Origin: an uncultured Collinsella sp.
GTDB taxonomy: Bacteria; Actinomycetota; Coriobacteriia; Coriobacteriales; Coriobacteriaceae
Direction of reading: 5' to 3'
Length of the DNA stretch: 42,208 nucleotides
Assembly: GCA_900542175.1 (NCBI GenBank)
Contig: UQNC01000015.1
Span: 1 to 42,208 of the forward strand
Shown here: piece by piece, positions 1 through 7,341 of the stretch
How positions within the stretch are numbered: position 1 is the stretch's first letter
Layout: each line of letters opens with the position of its first letter
Program-made: the position numbers and the translations under genes
Notes under the pieces: model-generated
What the model was told of the DNA's origin: nothing
The model's database searches: none
The model's input: only the letters and a program-made list of their open reading frames with translations

Positions 1-569
1 CGGCCAAGCTCGCGGTCGCGGCCGGGGACAACCCGGGCAGGCTGCGCTCCGAGGCGTCGTTCGCGGCGATATGCGGGGCCTGCCCCATCCCCGCCTCGAG
101 CGGCAAGACCGTGAGGCACAGGCTCAACAGGGGCGGCGACCGGCAGGCGAACAGCGCGCTGCACGAGATCGCGAGGCAGAGGGTCATGCGCGACCCCGAG
201 ACCGCCGAGTACGCCGAGAGGGCCAGGGGGCGGGGAAAGAGCGACAGGGAGGTCATGAGGTGCCTCAAGCGCTACGTGGCCAGGGAGGCGTACCGGGCGC
301 TGATGCACCCGCACGAGATCAGGAGGCCCGGGGACGCCTCGGAGCTCGTGGCGGCCAGGCGCGCGGCGAAGGTCAGCCAGGTGAGGGCGGCGTCCATACT
401 GGGCACCAGCGAGAAGTACATCTCGATGCTGGAGAGGGGCCAAAGGGAGCTCAAGCCCATAAGGAGGGCCTACGAGGCATGGGTCGAGGCCGGACTTCCG
501 CTCGATTGGGACAGGCGGGCCTTCGAGGCCGAGCGCAAAATGGATTCTAAAAAACACCTTGCCAAATAG
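1..569 (+). CDS. IS110-family transposase, 3' part, with C-terminal helix-turn-helix
   Basis: This is the C-terminal 188 codons of an IS110-family (DEDD RuvC-like plus serine) recombinase; the 5' end lies outside the window and codons begin at base 3. The transposase_20-type core is clear near the start: a SEASFA segment, ACPIPASSGK and then RLNRGGDRQAN, which is the conserved serine-containing domain of the family. Beyond the usual end of that domain (after about base 320) the protein continues into a segment at 336-494 that reads as an XRE/HTH_3-type helix-turn-helix (AARRAAKVSQ, SILGTSEKYIS, LERGQREL). The stop is TAG at 567-569. Only about 15 bases separate the stop from the oppF terminator, so the right non-coding end of the element must be very short. 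That fits the IS110 group, in which the bridge RNA is encoded upstream of the gene, better than the IS1111 group. The gene is visibly richer in GC than its neighbours, as expected for a mobile element. Whether the copy is intact cannot be judged. Confidence 0.85.
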   Translation, partial: AKLAVAAGDNPGRLRSEASFAAICGACPIPASSGKTVRHRLNRGGDRQANSALHEIARQRVMRDPETAEYAERARGRGKSDREVMRCLKRYVAREAYRALMHPHEIRRPGDASELVAARRAAKVSQVRAASILGTSEKYISMLERGQRELKPIRRAYEAWVEAGLPLDWDRRAFEAERKMDSKKHLAK

Positions 570-584
570 GAGCGTCAGACCAGG

Positions 585-629
585 AAACCCCCTTATCCGC
601 AGCTCCGAAGGAGCAGGATAAGGGGGTTT
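585..629 (-). terminator. Rho-independent terminator after oppF
   Basis: The arms at 585-598 and 616-629 form a perfect 14-bp stem. The enclosed bases carry a further 5-bp stem (602-606 with 610-614) closed by a three-base loop. T residues lie on both sides, so it could work in both directions, stopping opp transcription from the right and transposase transcription from the left. The right end of the IS abuts it. Confidence 0.8.
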
Positions 630-688
630 TCATGGTCGAGGATGTTCTAAAAACTAAGTCCAGCACGGGCCCGGACGATAACAACCGG

Positions 689-1717
689 CTACAGGTCGAT
701 GTGCGATTCCTTGATCGGGAACGGCTCCGCGAAGTGACAGGCGCAGCAGTGGCCCGGGGCAACTTCCTTAAACTCAGGAAGCTTCTCGGAGCAGATACCC
801 TGCGCGATCGGGCAGCGCGTGTGGAAACGGCAGCCGGTCGGCGGATCCAGCGGCGACGGCGGATCGCCGGCAAGGATGATGCGCTTACGGGTCTTCTGGA
901 TATCAGGATCGGGAACCGGCACGGCAGACAGCAGCGACTGCGTGTACGGGTGGTGAGGCTCGCTATAGAGCGTCTTCCAGTCCGAAACCTCGACCATCTT
1001 ACCCAGATACATAACGGCAACGCGATCGGAGATGTGCTGCACGACGGACAGGTCGTGGGCGATAAACAGATACGCCGTACCGAACTTGTCCTGAAGTTCC
1101 TTGAGCAGGTTCAGAACCTGGGCCTGAATGGAAACATCCAGAGCGGAAACGGGCTCGTCGCAGATGATCAGCTTGGGCTTGAGCGCAAAAGCGCGGGCGA
1201 TGCCGACACGCTGACGCTGACCGCCAGAGAACTCGTGCGGATAACGGTTGATGTGCTCGGGGTTCAGTCCGACAACGTCGAGAAGCTCGCGGACACGCTC
1301 AATGCGCTCCTCCTTGGTACCCACGCCGTGAATGGTCATGGGCTCGGAGACGATCTCGCCGATGGTCATACGAGGATTGAGCGAAGCATAAGGATCCTGG
1401 AAGATAAACTGCATCTCACGACGCATGTCCTTGATCTCGTGCTTGCTCATCTCGGCAACATCTTTGCCCTGGAAGAAGACCTTACCAGCAGTCGGCTTGG
1501 TCAGACGCATGATGGTGCGGCCCGTGGTGGACTTACCGCAACCAGACTCGCCGACCAGGCCAAAGGTCTCGCCCGGATAAATCTCGAACGAAATGTCATT
1601 CACAGCAGAGACGACGCGCTTGGAAAAACGCTTGGCGAACATGCCGGACTCTGCGGGGAACTCCTTAGAAAGGTGCTCGACCTTCAGCAGCGGAGTGCGC
1701 TCGTTATTGTCTGCCAT
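689..1717 (-). CDS. oppF: Oligopeptide ABC transporter, ATP-binding protein OppF
   Basis: This is the second nucleotide-binding subunit of an Opp/Dpp peptide importer, 342 aa, which drives uptake at the cytoplasmic face of the membrane. Walker A (GESGCGKST) is at about residues 56-64, the FSGGQ signature at 163-167, Walker B (LIICDE) at 183-188 and the switch histidine at 221. The C-terminal oligopeptide-transport tail carries cysteines at about 296, 302, 309 and 324-327, the pattern linked to an Fe-S or metal site in Dpp/Opp ATPases. The start ATG (1715-1717) directly follows the TAA of oppD with no gap, so translation is probably coupled. It is the last gene of the operon, and the hairpin at 585-629 follows. 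The family is certain. The peptide specificity is inferred from the whole oppABCDF set. Confidence 0.93.
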   Translation of the reverse strand: MADNNERTPLLKVEHLSKEFPAESGMFAKRFSKRVVSAVNDISFEIYPGETFGLVGESGCGKSTTGRTIMRLTKPTAGKVFFQGKDVAEMSKHEIKDMRREMQFIFQDPYASLNPRMTIGEIVSEPMTIHGVGTKEERIERVRELLDVVGLNPEHINRYPHEFSGGQRQRVGIARAFALKPKLIICDEPVSALDVSIQAQVLNLLKELQDKFGTAYLFIAHDLSVVQHISDRVAVMYLGKMVEVSDWKTLYSEPHHPYTQSLLSAVPVPDPDIQKTRKRIILAGDPPSPLDPPTGCRFHTRCPIAQGICSEKLPEFKEVAPGHCCACHFAEPFPIKESHIDL

Positions 1718-2809
1718 TTACGCCTCGCCTCCCTTCTTGGAATCCTTGCGCGTGCGGGACGTCTCAGGCGCGTTCTTGAGGAACTCGGGGTCACCGGAAT
1801 AATGGCACGCAGAATAGTGGCCGGACTCGGTGACAACGCGCTCGGGGCGCTGCTTGCGGCACTTGTCCGTCGCATAGGGGCAGCGAGGAGAGAAGACGCA
1901 GCCCTCGGGCAGGTTCATGAGCGAAGGCGGGTTGCCGTGAATCGGCGTCAGCGGCTTCTTCTCCTCGATGGCCTGCTCCGGAATGGAACGAATAAGACCC
2001 CAGGTGTAGGGATGGCGGCTCTCGTAGAAGATTTCCTCAGCAGTACCGAACTCGACGGGACGGCCGGCGTACATAACCATGATCTTATCGGCCATATCGG
2101 CGACGACGCCCAAGTCATGGGTAATCATGATAATGGCGTTGCCGTTCTTCTGCTGCATCTCCTGCATGAGCTCGATAATCTGAGCCTGAATGGTAACGTC
2201 CAGAGCCGTCGTGGGCTCGTCGGCAATCAGGATATCGGGATCGCAGGCAAGCGCCATGGCAATCATGACGCGCTGACGCATGCCACCAGAGAACTGGTGC
2301 GGATACTCGTTGACGCGCTTCTCGGGCTCGGGAATGCCAACGAGGTCCAAAAGCTCGGTGGCGCGCTTGAGCGCCTCCTGCTTGGAGTAGCCACGGTGCA
2401 GACGAAGTCCCTCGCCCACCTGCTTGCCGATCTTATAGACCGGGTTCAGGGAGGTCATAGGATCCTGGAAGATCATTGCGATATCGTTACCGCGAACGTG
2501 CTGCATCTCTTCCTCGGTCATCTCGAGGATAGAACGACCGCGATAGCGAACGTCGCCACCCTCAATCTTTCCCGGAGGCATCGAGATAAGGCCCATGATG
2601 GTCATTGCGGTCACAGACTTACCGGAGCCGGACTCGCCAACGACGCCCAGGGTCTCGCCACGATCGAGCGTGTAGGAGACACCGTCGACAGCGCGAACGA
2701 CGCCATCCTCGGTGTGGAAATACATCTTAAGGTCATCGACCTCGAGCAGATGCTGGCCCTCGGGAACCGGCTGGTCCTTCAGGTCCACATAGTTCTTGTT
2801 CTTCTTCAT
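1718..2809 (-). CDS. oppD: Oligopeptide ABC transporter, ATP-binding protein OppD
   Basis: This is the first nucleotide-binding subunit of the peptide importer, 363 aa. Walker A (GESGSGKSV) is at about 58-66, the FSGGM signature variant typical of OppD at 173-177, and Walker B (ILIADE) at 193-198. A C-terminal oligopeptide/dipeptide domain has conserved cysteines (GCVFSPRCPYATDKC). It pairs with OppF as a heterodimer under the OppB/OppC permeases. The ATG lies 2 bases after the oppC stop and has only a short AAGG element, so coupling to oppC translation is likely. The N-terminal 20 residues before the ABC domain are a short polar extension. Confidence 0.93.
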   Translation of the reverse strand: MKKNKNYVDLKDQPVPEGQHLLEVDDLKMYFHTEDGVVRAVDGVSYTLDRGETLGVVGESGSGKSVTAMTIMGLISMPPGKIEGGDVRYRGRSILEMTEEEMQHVRGNDIAMIFQDPMTSLNPVYKIGKQVGEGLRLHRGYSKQEALKRATELLDLVGIPEPEKRVNEYPHQFSGGMRQRVMIAMALACDPDILIADEPTTALDVTIQAQIIELMQEMQQKNGNAIIMITHDLGVVADMADKIMVMYAGRPVEFGTAEEIFYESRHPYTWGLIRSIPEQAIEEKKPLTPIHGNPPSLMNLPEGCVFSPRCPYATDKCRKQRPERVVTESGHYSACHYSGDPEFLKNAPETSRTRKDSKKGGEA

Positions 2810-2811
2810 CC

Positions 2812-3747
2812 TTATGCGTCCTTCATCTTGACGTCGAGGGCGTCGCGCAGACCGTCACCCAGCAGGGTGAAGGCGAGCACCGTCGAGAGAATTGCCAAAC
2901 CGGGCATGATCATCATCCAGGGAGCAGTCAGAAGATACTGCTGACCGTCCTGAATCATGGAGCCCCACGAAGGCGTAGGCGGAATAACGCCCATGCCGAG
3001 GAAGGACAGAGCGGACTCGGTCAGAATGGCGCCACCGATGTTCATGGTCGCGTAGACCACGATGGAAGCAACGGAGTTCGGGAAGATATGGCGCATCACG
3101 ATACGCGCATCGGATGCACCCATCGCGCGAGCGGCGTCAACATAATCGTTCTCTTTGACCGTTAGGATCGCAGATCGGAAGACACGGGCAATCGAGGGCC
3201 AGCCGAGAATACCGATGGCGATGAAAACATTTTGAAGACCACGGCCGATAACGGCGATCATGGCGACAACGAACAGCACGTACGGGAACGCCAAGAAGAT
3301 ATCCGCGAAGCGCATGATGATCGTATCCCAGATGCCGCCATAGAAACCGGCCAGGGCGCCCATGATCAGACCGATCACCGTGGAGATGGCGGTGGCCATA
3401 ATACCGACGGAAAGCGAAACGCGCGCGCCGTAGATAACTCGGACGAGAATGTCGCGGCCAAGGGCGTCGGTACCAAACGGGTGCTCGGCACACGGAGCCA
3501 GCAGCGAAGTCTCGGCCATGGTCGTCGAGTCGGAAGCCGTCGGCGACCCGAGCCAGGGCTTAGCCCACAGGTCTGCGGTCAAGGCAACCAAAACGACGAT
3601 GATAATCCAGCAGATACCGATAACGGCGAGCTTATTCTTGCGAAGACGCTTGAAAGCGTCGCCCCACAGCGTGCGGGACTTGGCGGGAGCAGATGCGGCC
3701 TTGGTGGCGGTAGCCTGCTCCTGAGACTGAGAATCAGTTTCCTGCAT
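2812..3747 (-). CDS. oppC: Oligopeptide ABC transporter, permease OppC
   Basis: This is a membrane-spanning subunit of the peptide importer, 311 aa, in the usual size range. A cytoplasmic Ala/Gln/Ser-rich N-terminus of about 40 residues precedes the first membrane segment (about 40-60). The OppC hallmark (HPFGTDALGRDIL) follows in the loop after it. The later helices contain the EAA-type coupling loop (DYVDAARAMGAS and following) that docks on the ATPases. GGAGG stands 8 bases before the ATG. It lies 14 bases after oppB. Confidence 0.92.
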   Translation of the reverse strand: MQETDSQSQEQATATKAASAPAKSRTLWGDAFKRLRKNKLAVIGICWIIIVVLVALTADLWAKPWLGSPTASDSTTMAETSLLAPCAEHPFGTDALGRDILVRVIYGARVSLSVGIMATAISTVIGLIMGALAGFYGGIWDTIIMRFADIFLAFPYVLFVVAMIAVIGRGLQNVFIAIGILGWPSIARVFRSAILTVKENDYVDAARAMGASDARIVMRHIFPNSVASIVVYATMNIGGAILTESALSFLGMGVIPPTPSWGSMIQDGQQYLLTAPWMMIMPGLAILSTVLAFTLLGDGLRDALDVKMKDA

Positions 3748-3761
3748 GAGACGTACCTCCC

Positions 3762-4799
3762 TTAGGCCTTATCCGACGGACCGCCGAGGCGGATACGCGG
3801 GTCGAGGAATGCATAGCTAATGTCGACGAGAAGGTTGATCACCATAACGACGACAACGATGAGCGTAACGCCGCCCATAACGATGGGCCAGTCGCGCATG
3901 CTAATGGCGCGGTAGACCTCAGAGCCGATACCGGGCCAGTTAAAGACCGTCTCGGTCAGGATGGCGCCCGAAAGCATGCCGCCGAAGTCGACACCAATAT
4001 AGGTAACAACGGGGATGAGTGCATTCTTAAGCGCATGCTTGACGATGATCGCGCGATTGGAGAGACCCTTGGCCTTTGCCGTGCGGATGTAATCCTGATT
4101 CATGACGTCGAGTAGCTGCGAGCGCATGATGCGGGCAGCATAGGCGGTCGAAACCGAAGCCAGCGTAATGGTCGGAAGCACATAGTGCATCCAATCCTGA
4201 TACTGAGAGCTGGAGCCGCCGGCACCCGAGATCGGCATGGAGAATGCGCCGCCGGTGGCATCCTTAAGGATGACGCCAAAGAACAGCTGCAGCAGCATAC
4301 CGAGCCAGAATGCAGGAACGGCAACGAGGATCGACGTGGTCAGCGTTACCAAAATATCCCAGAAGGAATAGCGCTTTACCGCCGAAATGATACCCGCACC
4401 GATACCCATGATTGCCTCGAGCACAATGGCGCACGCGGCGAGTTTAACCGTATACGGATACTTCTGGGCAAAGATTTCCGCAACCGGCAGCTTGCGCTGA
4501 TACGAATTGCCCAGATCGCCATGAAGCAGACCATTCATGTAATTCAAGTATTGGTCCACAAGCGACGTTGGAACGGGGTCGCCGTTCTCGTCAAGGATCG
4601 CGTTGCCGTCCTCGTCCGCCTGGACCAGGTGATAGCGCACGCGAAGTTGAAGCTCTACCTCGGGGGACAGAGCCTTGTCTCCACCGATCAGCTTGATCGG
4701 GTCTCCCGGCACAATATTCTGGAGGGCGAACAGAATCAACGTAACGCCCAAAAATACCGGGATGAACTGAAGCACACGTTTAACGATGTACTTACCCAT
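3762..4799 (-). CDS. oppB: Oligopeptide ABC transporter, permease OppB
   Basis: This is the other permease of the peptide importer, 345 aa. The N-terminal motif (YIVKRVLQFIPVFLGVT) and the loop with VPGDP are typical of OppB/DppB, and the coupling loop DYIRTAKAKGLS is near residue 230. An acidic stretch (ADEDGNAILDENGDP) in the external loop after the first membrane helix is longer than in the classical proteins. A GGGGAG ribosome-binding site precedes the ATG. The 157-base gap to oppA holds two hairpins, a common arrangement that keeps the binding protein in excess over the membrane subunits. Confidence 0.92.
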   Translation of the reverse strand: MGKYIVKRVLQFIPVFLGVTLILFALQNIVPGDPIKLIGGDKALSPEVELQLRVRYHLVQADEDGNAILDENGDPVPTSLVDQYLNYMNGLLHGDLGNSYQRKLPVAEIFAQKYPYTVKLAACAIVLEAIMGIGAGIISAVKRYSFWDILVTLTTSILVAVPAFWLGMLLQLFFGVILKDATGGAFSMPISGAGGSSSQYQDWMHYVLPTITLASVSTAYAARIMRSQLLDVMNQDYIRTAKAKGLSNRAIIVKHALKNALIPVVTYIGVDFGGMLSGAILTETVFNWPGIGSEVYRAISMRDWPIVMGGVTLIVVVVMVINLLVDISYAFLDPRIRLGGPSDKA

Positions 4800-4830
4800 A
4801 CCACTCCCCTATCTAGGGATTAACCTAAAT

Positions 4831-4858
4831 GGGATGCCGATCGCCAGACCGGCATCCC
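4831..4858 (-). terminator. Intercistronic hairpin between oppA and oppB (attenuating or stabilising)
   Basis: A perfect 9-bp stem (4831-4839 with 4850-4858) with a 10-base loop. There is no long U-run on the minus transcript. It probably reduces read-through from oppA into oppB or protects the oppA mRNA 3' end, rather than stopping transcription fully. Confidence 0.5.
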
Positions 4859-4908
4859 AAAATTACCATCAGCCAGTTTACCCCAGGTTAGGGAGAACTG
4901 TATGTTTC

Positions 4909-4942
4909 CCATGAGGTCTACGTAAATACTTGACCCTCATGG
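4909..4942 (-). other. Inverted repeat just after the oppA stop codon
   Basis: CCATGAGG (4909-4916) and CCTCATGG (4935-4942) are perfect complements with an 18-base loop, starting 15 bases after the oppA stop. It could fold in the oppA-oppB mRNA and act as a barrier to 3' exonucleases. Its function is inferred only. Confidence 0.4.
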
Positions 4943-4956
4943 AAGCTGCAAAACTC

Positions 4957-6633
4957 TTAGGCGAGCTCAGCGGTACCCAGATCGGCGTGCTTCTGCGGAT
5001 CGACATAGAGGTACTTGACGCGATCGGAGCCGACGATGGTGTGCGTGTAGAACATCACCGGGATAACCGGGCAGTCAGCGGCGACCATAGCGTCAGCCTC
5101 CTGCATCTTGGCGATGCGCTCGTCGTCGTCAACCGTGGCACGGGCCTCATCGACCTTGGCATCGAACTCGGAGTTGTTGTAACCAGAGCGGTTGTCGCCA
5201 CCGAGGGAGTCGGAGTGGAACAGCGGGTACAGGAAGTTGTCCATGATCGGGTAATCGGCGATCCAGCCCAGACGGCCGAACTGATAGTTGAAGTTCTGAT
5301 ACTGCTCGAGCAGGGCAGACCACTCGGGAGTATCGGAGACGGCGGTGACGCCCACCTTGGCGAGGTCGCCGATGATGGACTCCATAATCTCCTTGTGGCC
5401 ACCGTCCTGGTTGTAGGACAGGGTCACATTGATGCCACGATCGCCGTTAGCGCCAGCGGGAGCGACCTTGTCGAGGTACTCGTTAGCCTTGTCGACGTCA
5501 TAGGCGCAGAACTCCCATGCGCCCTCCTTGTAGCCGGCGATTCCCGGAGGAACGATGCCGTCAGCGGGGGTACGGGTGCCCTTGAAGATGGTCTTGCAGA
5601 TGGCCTCACGGTTGATAGCCAGGGAGATGCCCCTGCGCAGGTCAGCGTTGTTGAACGGCTCGGCCGTGGTGTTGCACGTCAGATAGTACGTGGAAGGCTC
5701 GGAGCCGAGCAGCATGCGCTCGCCGTCACCCATGGTGTAGCCATCCTTGGACTCGCCGCGGTCCTTCTTGGCGGCGTCGATCTGAGCAACGGGAACGTCG
5801 CAGACATCGAGGTTGCCGGCCTGGAACTCCTTGTAAGCGGTCTCCACGTCCTTGATGACCTGGAAGTGGATGGCGTCGATCTTTGCCTTGTCGCCATAGT
5901 AATCGTCAAACTTCTTGAGGTTGATCTCCTGACCATCCTCCCACTTGCCGTCCATCATGAACGGGCCGTTACCGACCGGGGCAAGGTAGAAGCTCTTGAC
6001 ATCGGACTCGGCGCACTCGGGAACCGGGGACAGAGCCGGGTGAGAGGCGACGAACGGGAAGTCGGCGTAGGCGGAAGTCAGCTTGACGACGAGGGTCTCG
6101 TCATCCGGGCAGGTAACGCCGGACAGCTCGGTAGCGTTACCGGCAAGCAGATCATCATAGCCCTCGACCATGGAAAGGTGGTAGGAGACCTCGGAAGGAC
6201 CATACTCGGTAGCGATGGCCGACTTGGTGTTGACCAGGCGCTCCCAACCGAGCTTGAAGGACTTGGAAGTAACGTCGTCACCGTTGTGGAACTTGGCCTT
6301 CTTGATCTTGAAGGTGAACTCGGTGGCGTCGTCGTTAGCCTCGAAGGACTCGCAAGCCAGCGGAACGATCTCGCCCTTCTCGTTATCGTACTCCGTCAGA
6401 GCGTCGAAGAGCTGGTACTCGACCTGAGTGCCCTGATCCTCCTGGACATTGTAGGGGTCGATGCAGACCGGGTTGTTGATGTAGAAGTTCAGCGTCGAAC
6501 CGGACTCAGAACCGGAAGCGTCGCCGCCCTTCTTGCCGCATGCGGCAAGAAAAGCCATGGAGCTCGCAGCGAGGGTGCCGCCAACAAAGGCGCGACGACC
6601 CATAACGGGCTGGTGGAACATAGAATCAGCCAT
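4957..6633 (-). CDS. oppA: Oligopeptide-binding lipoprotein OppA
   Basis: This is the extracellular solute-binding protein (SBP_bac_5 family) of the peptide importer, 558 aa. I chose the ATG at 6631-6633 because AAGGAGG stands 5 bases upstream; an in-frame start further upstream would add 15 unlikely residues. The signal peptide has a twin-arginine pair (MGRRAFVGG, residues 11-19) followed by a hydrophobic stretch and a lipobox (LAAC, cysteine 32), so the mature protein should be lipid-anchored, possibly exported folded by Tat. The rest is the two-lobed peptide-binding fold, with motifs such as DADLRRGISLAINRE in the middle lobe. It is first in the operon. The natural peptide is unknown. Confidence 0.9.
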   Translation of the reverse strand: MADSMFHQPVMGRRAFVGGTLAASSMAFLAACGKKGGDASGSESGSTLNFYINNPVCIDPYNVQEDQGTQVEYQLFDALTEYDNEKGEIVPLACESFEANDDATEFTFKIKKAKFHNGDDVTSKSFKLGWERLVNTKSAIATEYGPSEVSYHLSMVEGYDDLLAGNATELSGVTCPDDETLVVKLTSAYADFPFVASHPALSPVPECAESDVKSFYLAPVGNGPFMMDGKWEDGQEINLKKFDDYYGDKAKIDAIHFQVIKDVETAYKEFQAGNLDVCDVPVAQIDAAKKDRGESKDGYTMGDGERMLLGSEPSTYYLTCNTTAEPFNNADLRRGISLAINREAICKTIFKGTRTPADGIVPPGIAGYKEGAWEFCAYDVDKANEYLDKVAPAGANGDRGINVTLSYNQDGGHKEIMESIIGDLAKVGVTAVSDTPEWSALLEQYQNFNYQFGRLGWIADYPIMDNFLYPLFHSDSLGGDNRSGYNNSEFDAKVDEARATVDDDERIAKMQEADAMVAADCPVIPVMFYTHTIVGSDRVKYLYVDPQKHADLGTAELA

Positions 6634-6872
6634 GCCATCCTCCTTATGAGATAGGACAAAGTGAATTCGGCCGGACAACGTCGAGACAGCCCGATCGAAC
6701 CATTCAAACGCGGTCCGCCGTTATGGCTGGTTATGCAGTGCGGACCACGTTTCGCAATACAGTAGCGCATTTTATGCACAATATGGCGCTAATTCCGGTT
6801 AACGGTCGAGAATTTCTTTAGTTAGGCGAAGTATGTGGGGATATTTTGACTCTGTTACAAATATGTAAACAA
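6634..6872 (-). promoter_or_regulatory. oppA upstream region
   Basis: These 239 bases hold no convincing gene. The region must carry the opp promoter, since a terminator lies at 6873-6900. It is AT-rich between about 6770 and 6870. I could not place a -35/-10 pair with good spacing, so no exact promoter is called. Confidence 0.4.
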
Positions 6873-6900
6873 AAAGGGCCCCGCACATGCGGGACCCTTT
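6873..6900 (-). terminator. Terminator after secG
   Basis: A 12-bp stem (6873-6884 with 6889-6900) with one C-A mismatch and a 4-base loop, followed on the minus transcript by a run of U. It separates secG from the opp operon. Confidence 0.85.
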
Positions 6901-6922
6901 ACAAACGCATATACGCCGATGC

Positions 6923-7177
6923 TTAGTAGCCGACGATGCCCTGCGGGAAGAAGAACATGCACAGCACGACGCACACGGCAAACACGACAGCCATGATAAC
7001 GGTCAGGCGGTCAAGGTTCTGCTCCATAACGCCTGTGGCAGAGCTGGAGTTATACAGCGAGCTAGCGATCATATCCGAAACGCCGGTGCCCTTACCGGAG
7101 TGCATCAGGACGAGAATCGTCAGCGCCACGGCAGAAACAGCCCAAACGACAAACAGAAGAATCTGAAACGGACCCAT
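6923..7177 (-). CDS. secG: Protein translocase subunit SecG
   Basis: This is the small auxiliary subunit of the SecYEG protein-export channel, 84 aa, the normal size. Two membrane helices (about residues 4-25 and 58-80) flank the conserved segment with LMHSGKGTG and SDMI that identifies SecG. AAGGAG lies 7-8 bases before the ATG. As in many actinobacteria, it follows the gap-pgk-tpiA cluster, but here gpmI and a terminator stand between tpiA and secG, so it is probably transcribed from its own promoter in 7178-7286. It ends at the hairpin at 6873-6900. Confidence 0.93.
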   Translation of the reverse strand: MGPFQILLFVVWAVSAVALTILVLMHSGKGTGVSDMIASSLYNSSSATGVMEQNLDRLTVIMAVVFAVCVVLCMFFFPQGIVGY

Positions 7178-7243
7178 AGATAAGCTCCTTAATAGAACAA
7201 TTCAAACTCTAGTACTGTACCACAACCTCCAACACTCCCCCAC

Positions 7244-7274
7244 CTGCCATTTAGGGACGGGGTAGAAATGGCAG
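7244..7274. repeat. 9-bp inverted repeat upstream of secG
   Basis: CTGCCATTT (7244-7252) and AAATGGCAG (7266-7274) are exact complements with a 13-base spacer, between the gpmI terminator and secG. It may be an operator, a leader hairpin or a remnant of a small dispersed repeat. The window holds no second copy to decide. Confidence 0.5.
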
Positions 7275-7281
7275 AAATACC

Positions 7282-7316
7282 AAAAAGGGGGTCGTCCGGT
7301 TGTGGACAACCCCCTT
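7282..7316 (-). terminator. Terminator after gpmI
   Basis: An 11-bp stem (7287-7297 with 7304-7314) with one mismatch and a 6-base loop, followed on the minus transcript by five U. It closes the pgk-tpiA-gpmI unit. Confidence 0.85.
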
Positions 7317-7341
7317 ACTAGAAAACGGTATTTGTTTTCTA

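Noticed and set aside
632..2944. A 770-codon plus-strand frame opposite oppF and oppD.
   Set aside because: It is antisense to well-conserved ATPases and has no domain or ribosome-binding site. Similar shadows at 4930-6654, 7300-9033 and 25304-28129 were dropped for the same reason.
4831..4858. A full terminator that would split oppA from oppBCDF.
   Set aside because: There is no U-run after it, and no promoter-like signal stands between it and oppB. A partial block or stabilising hairpin fits better.
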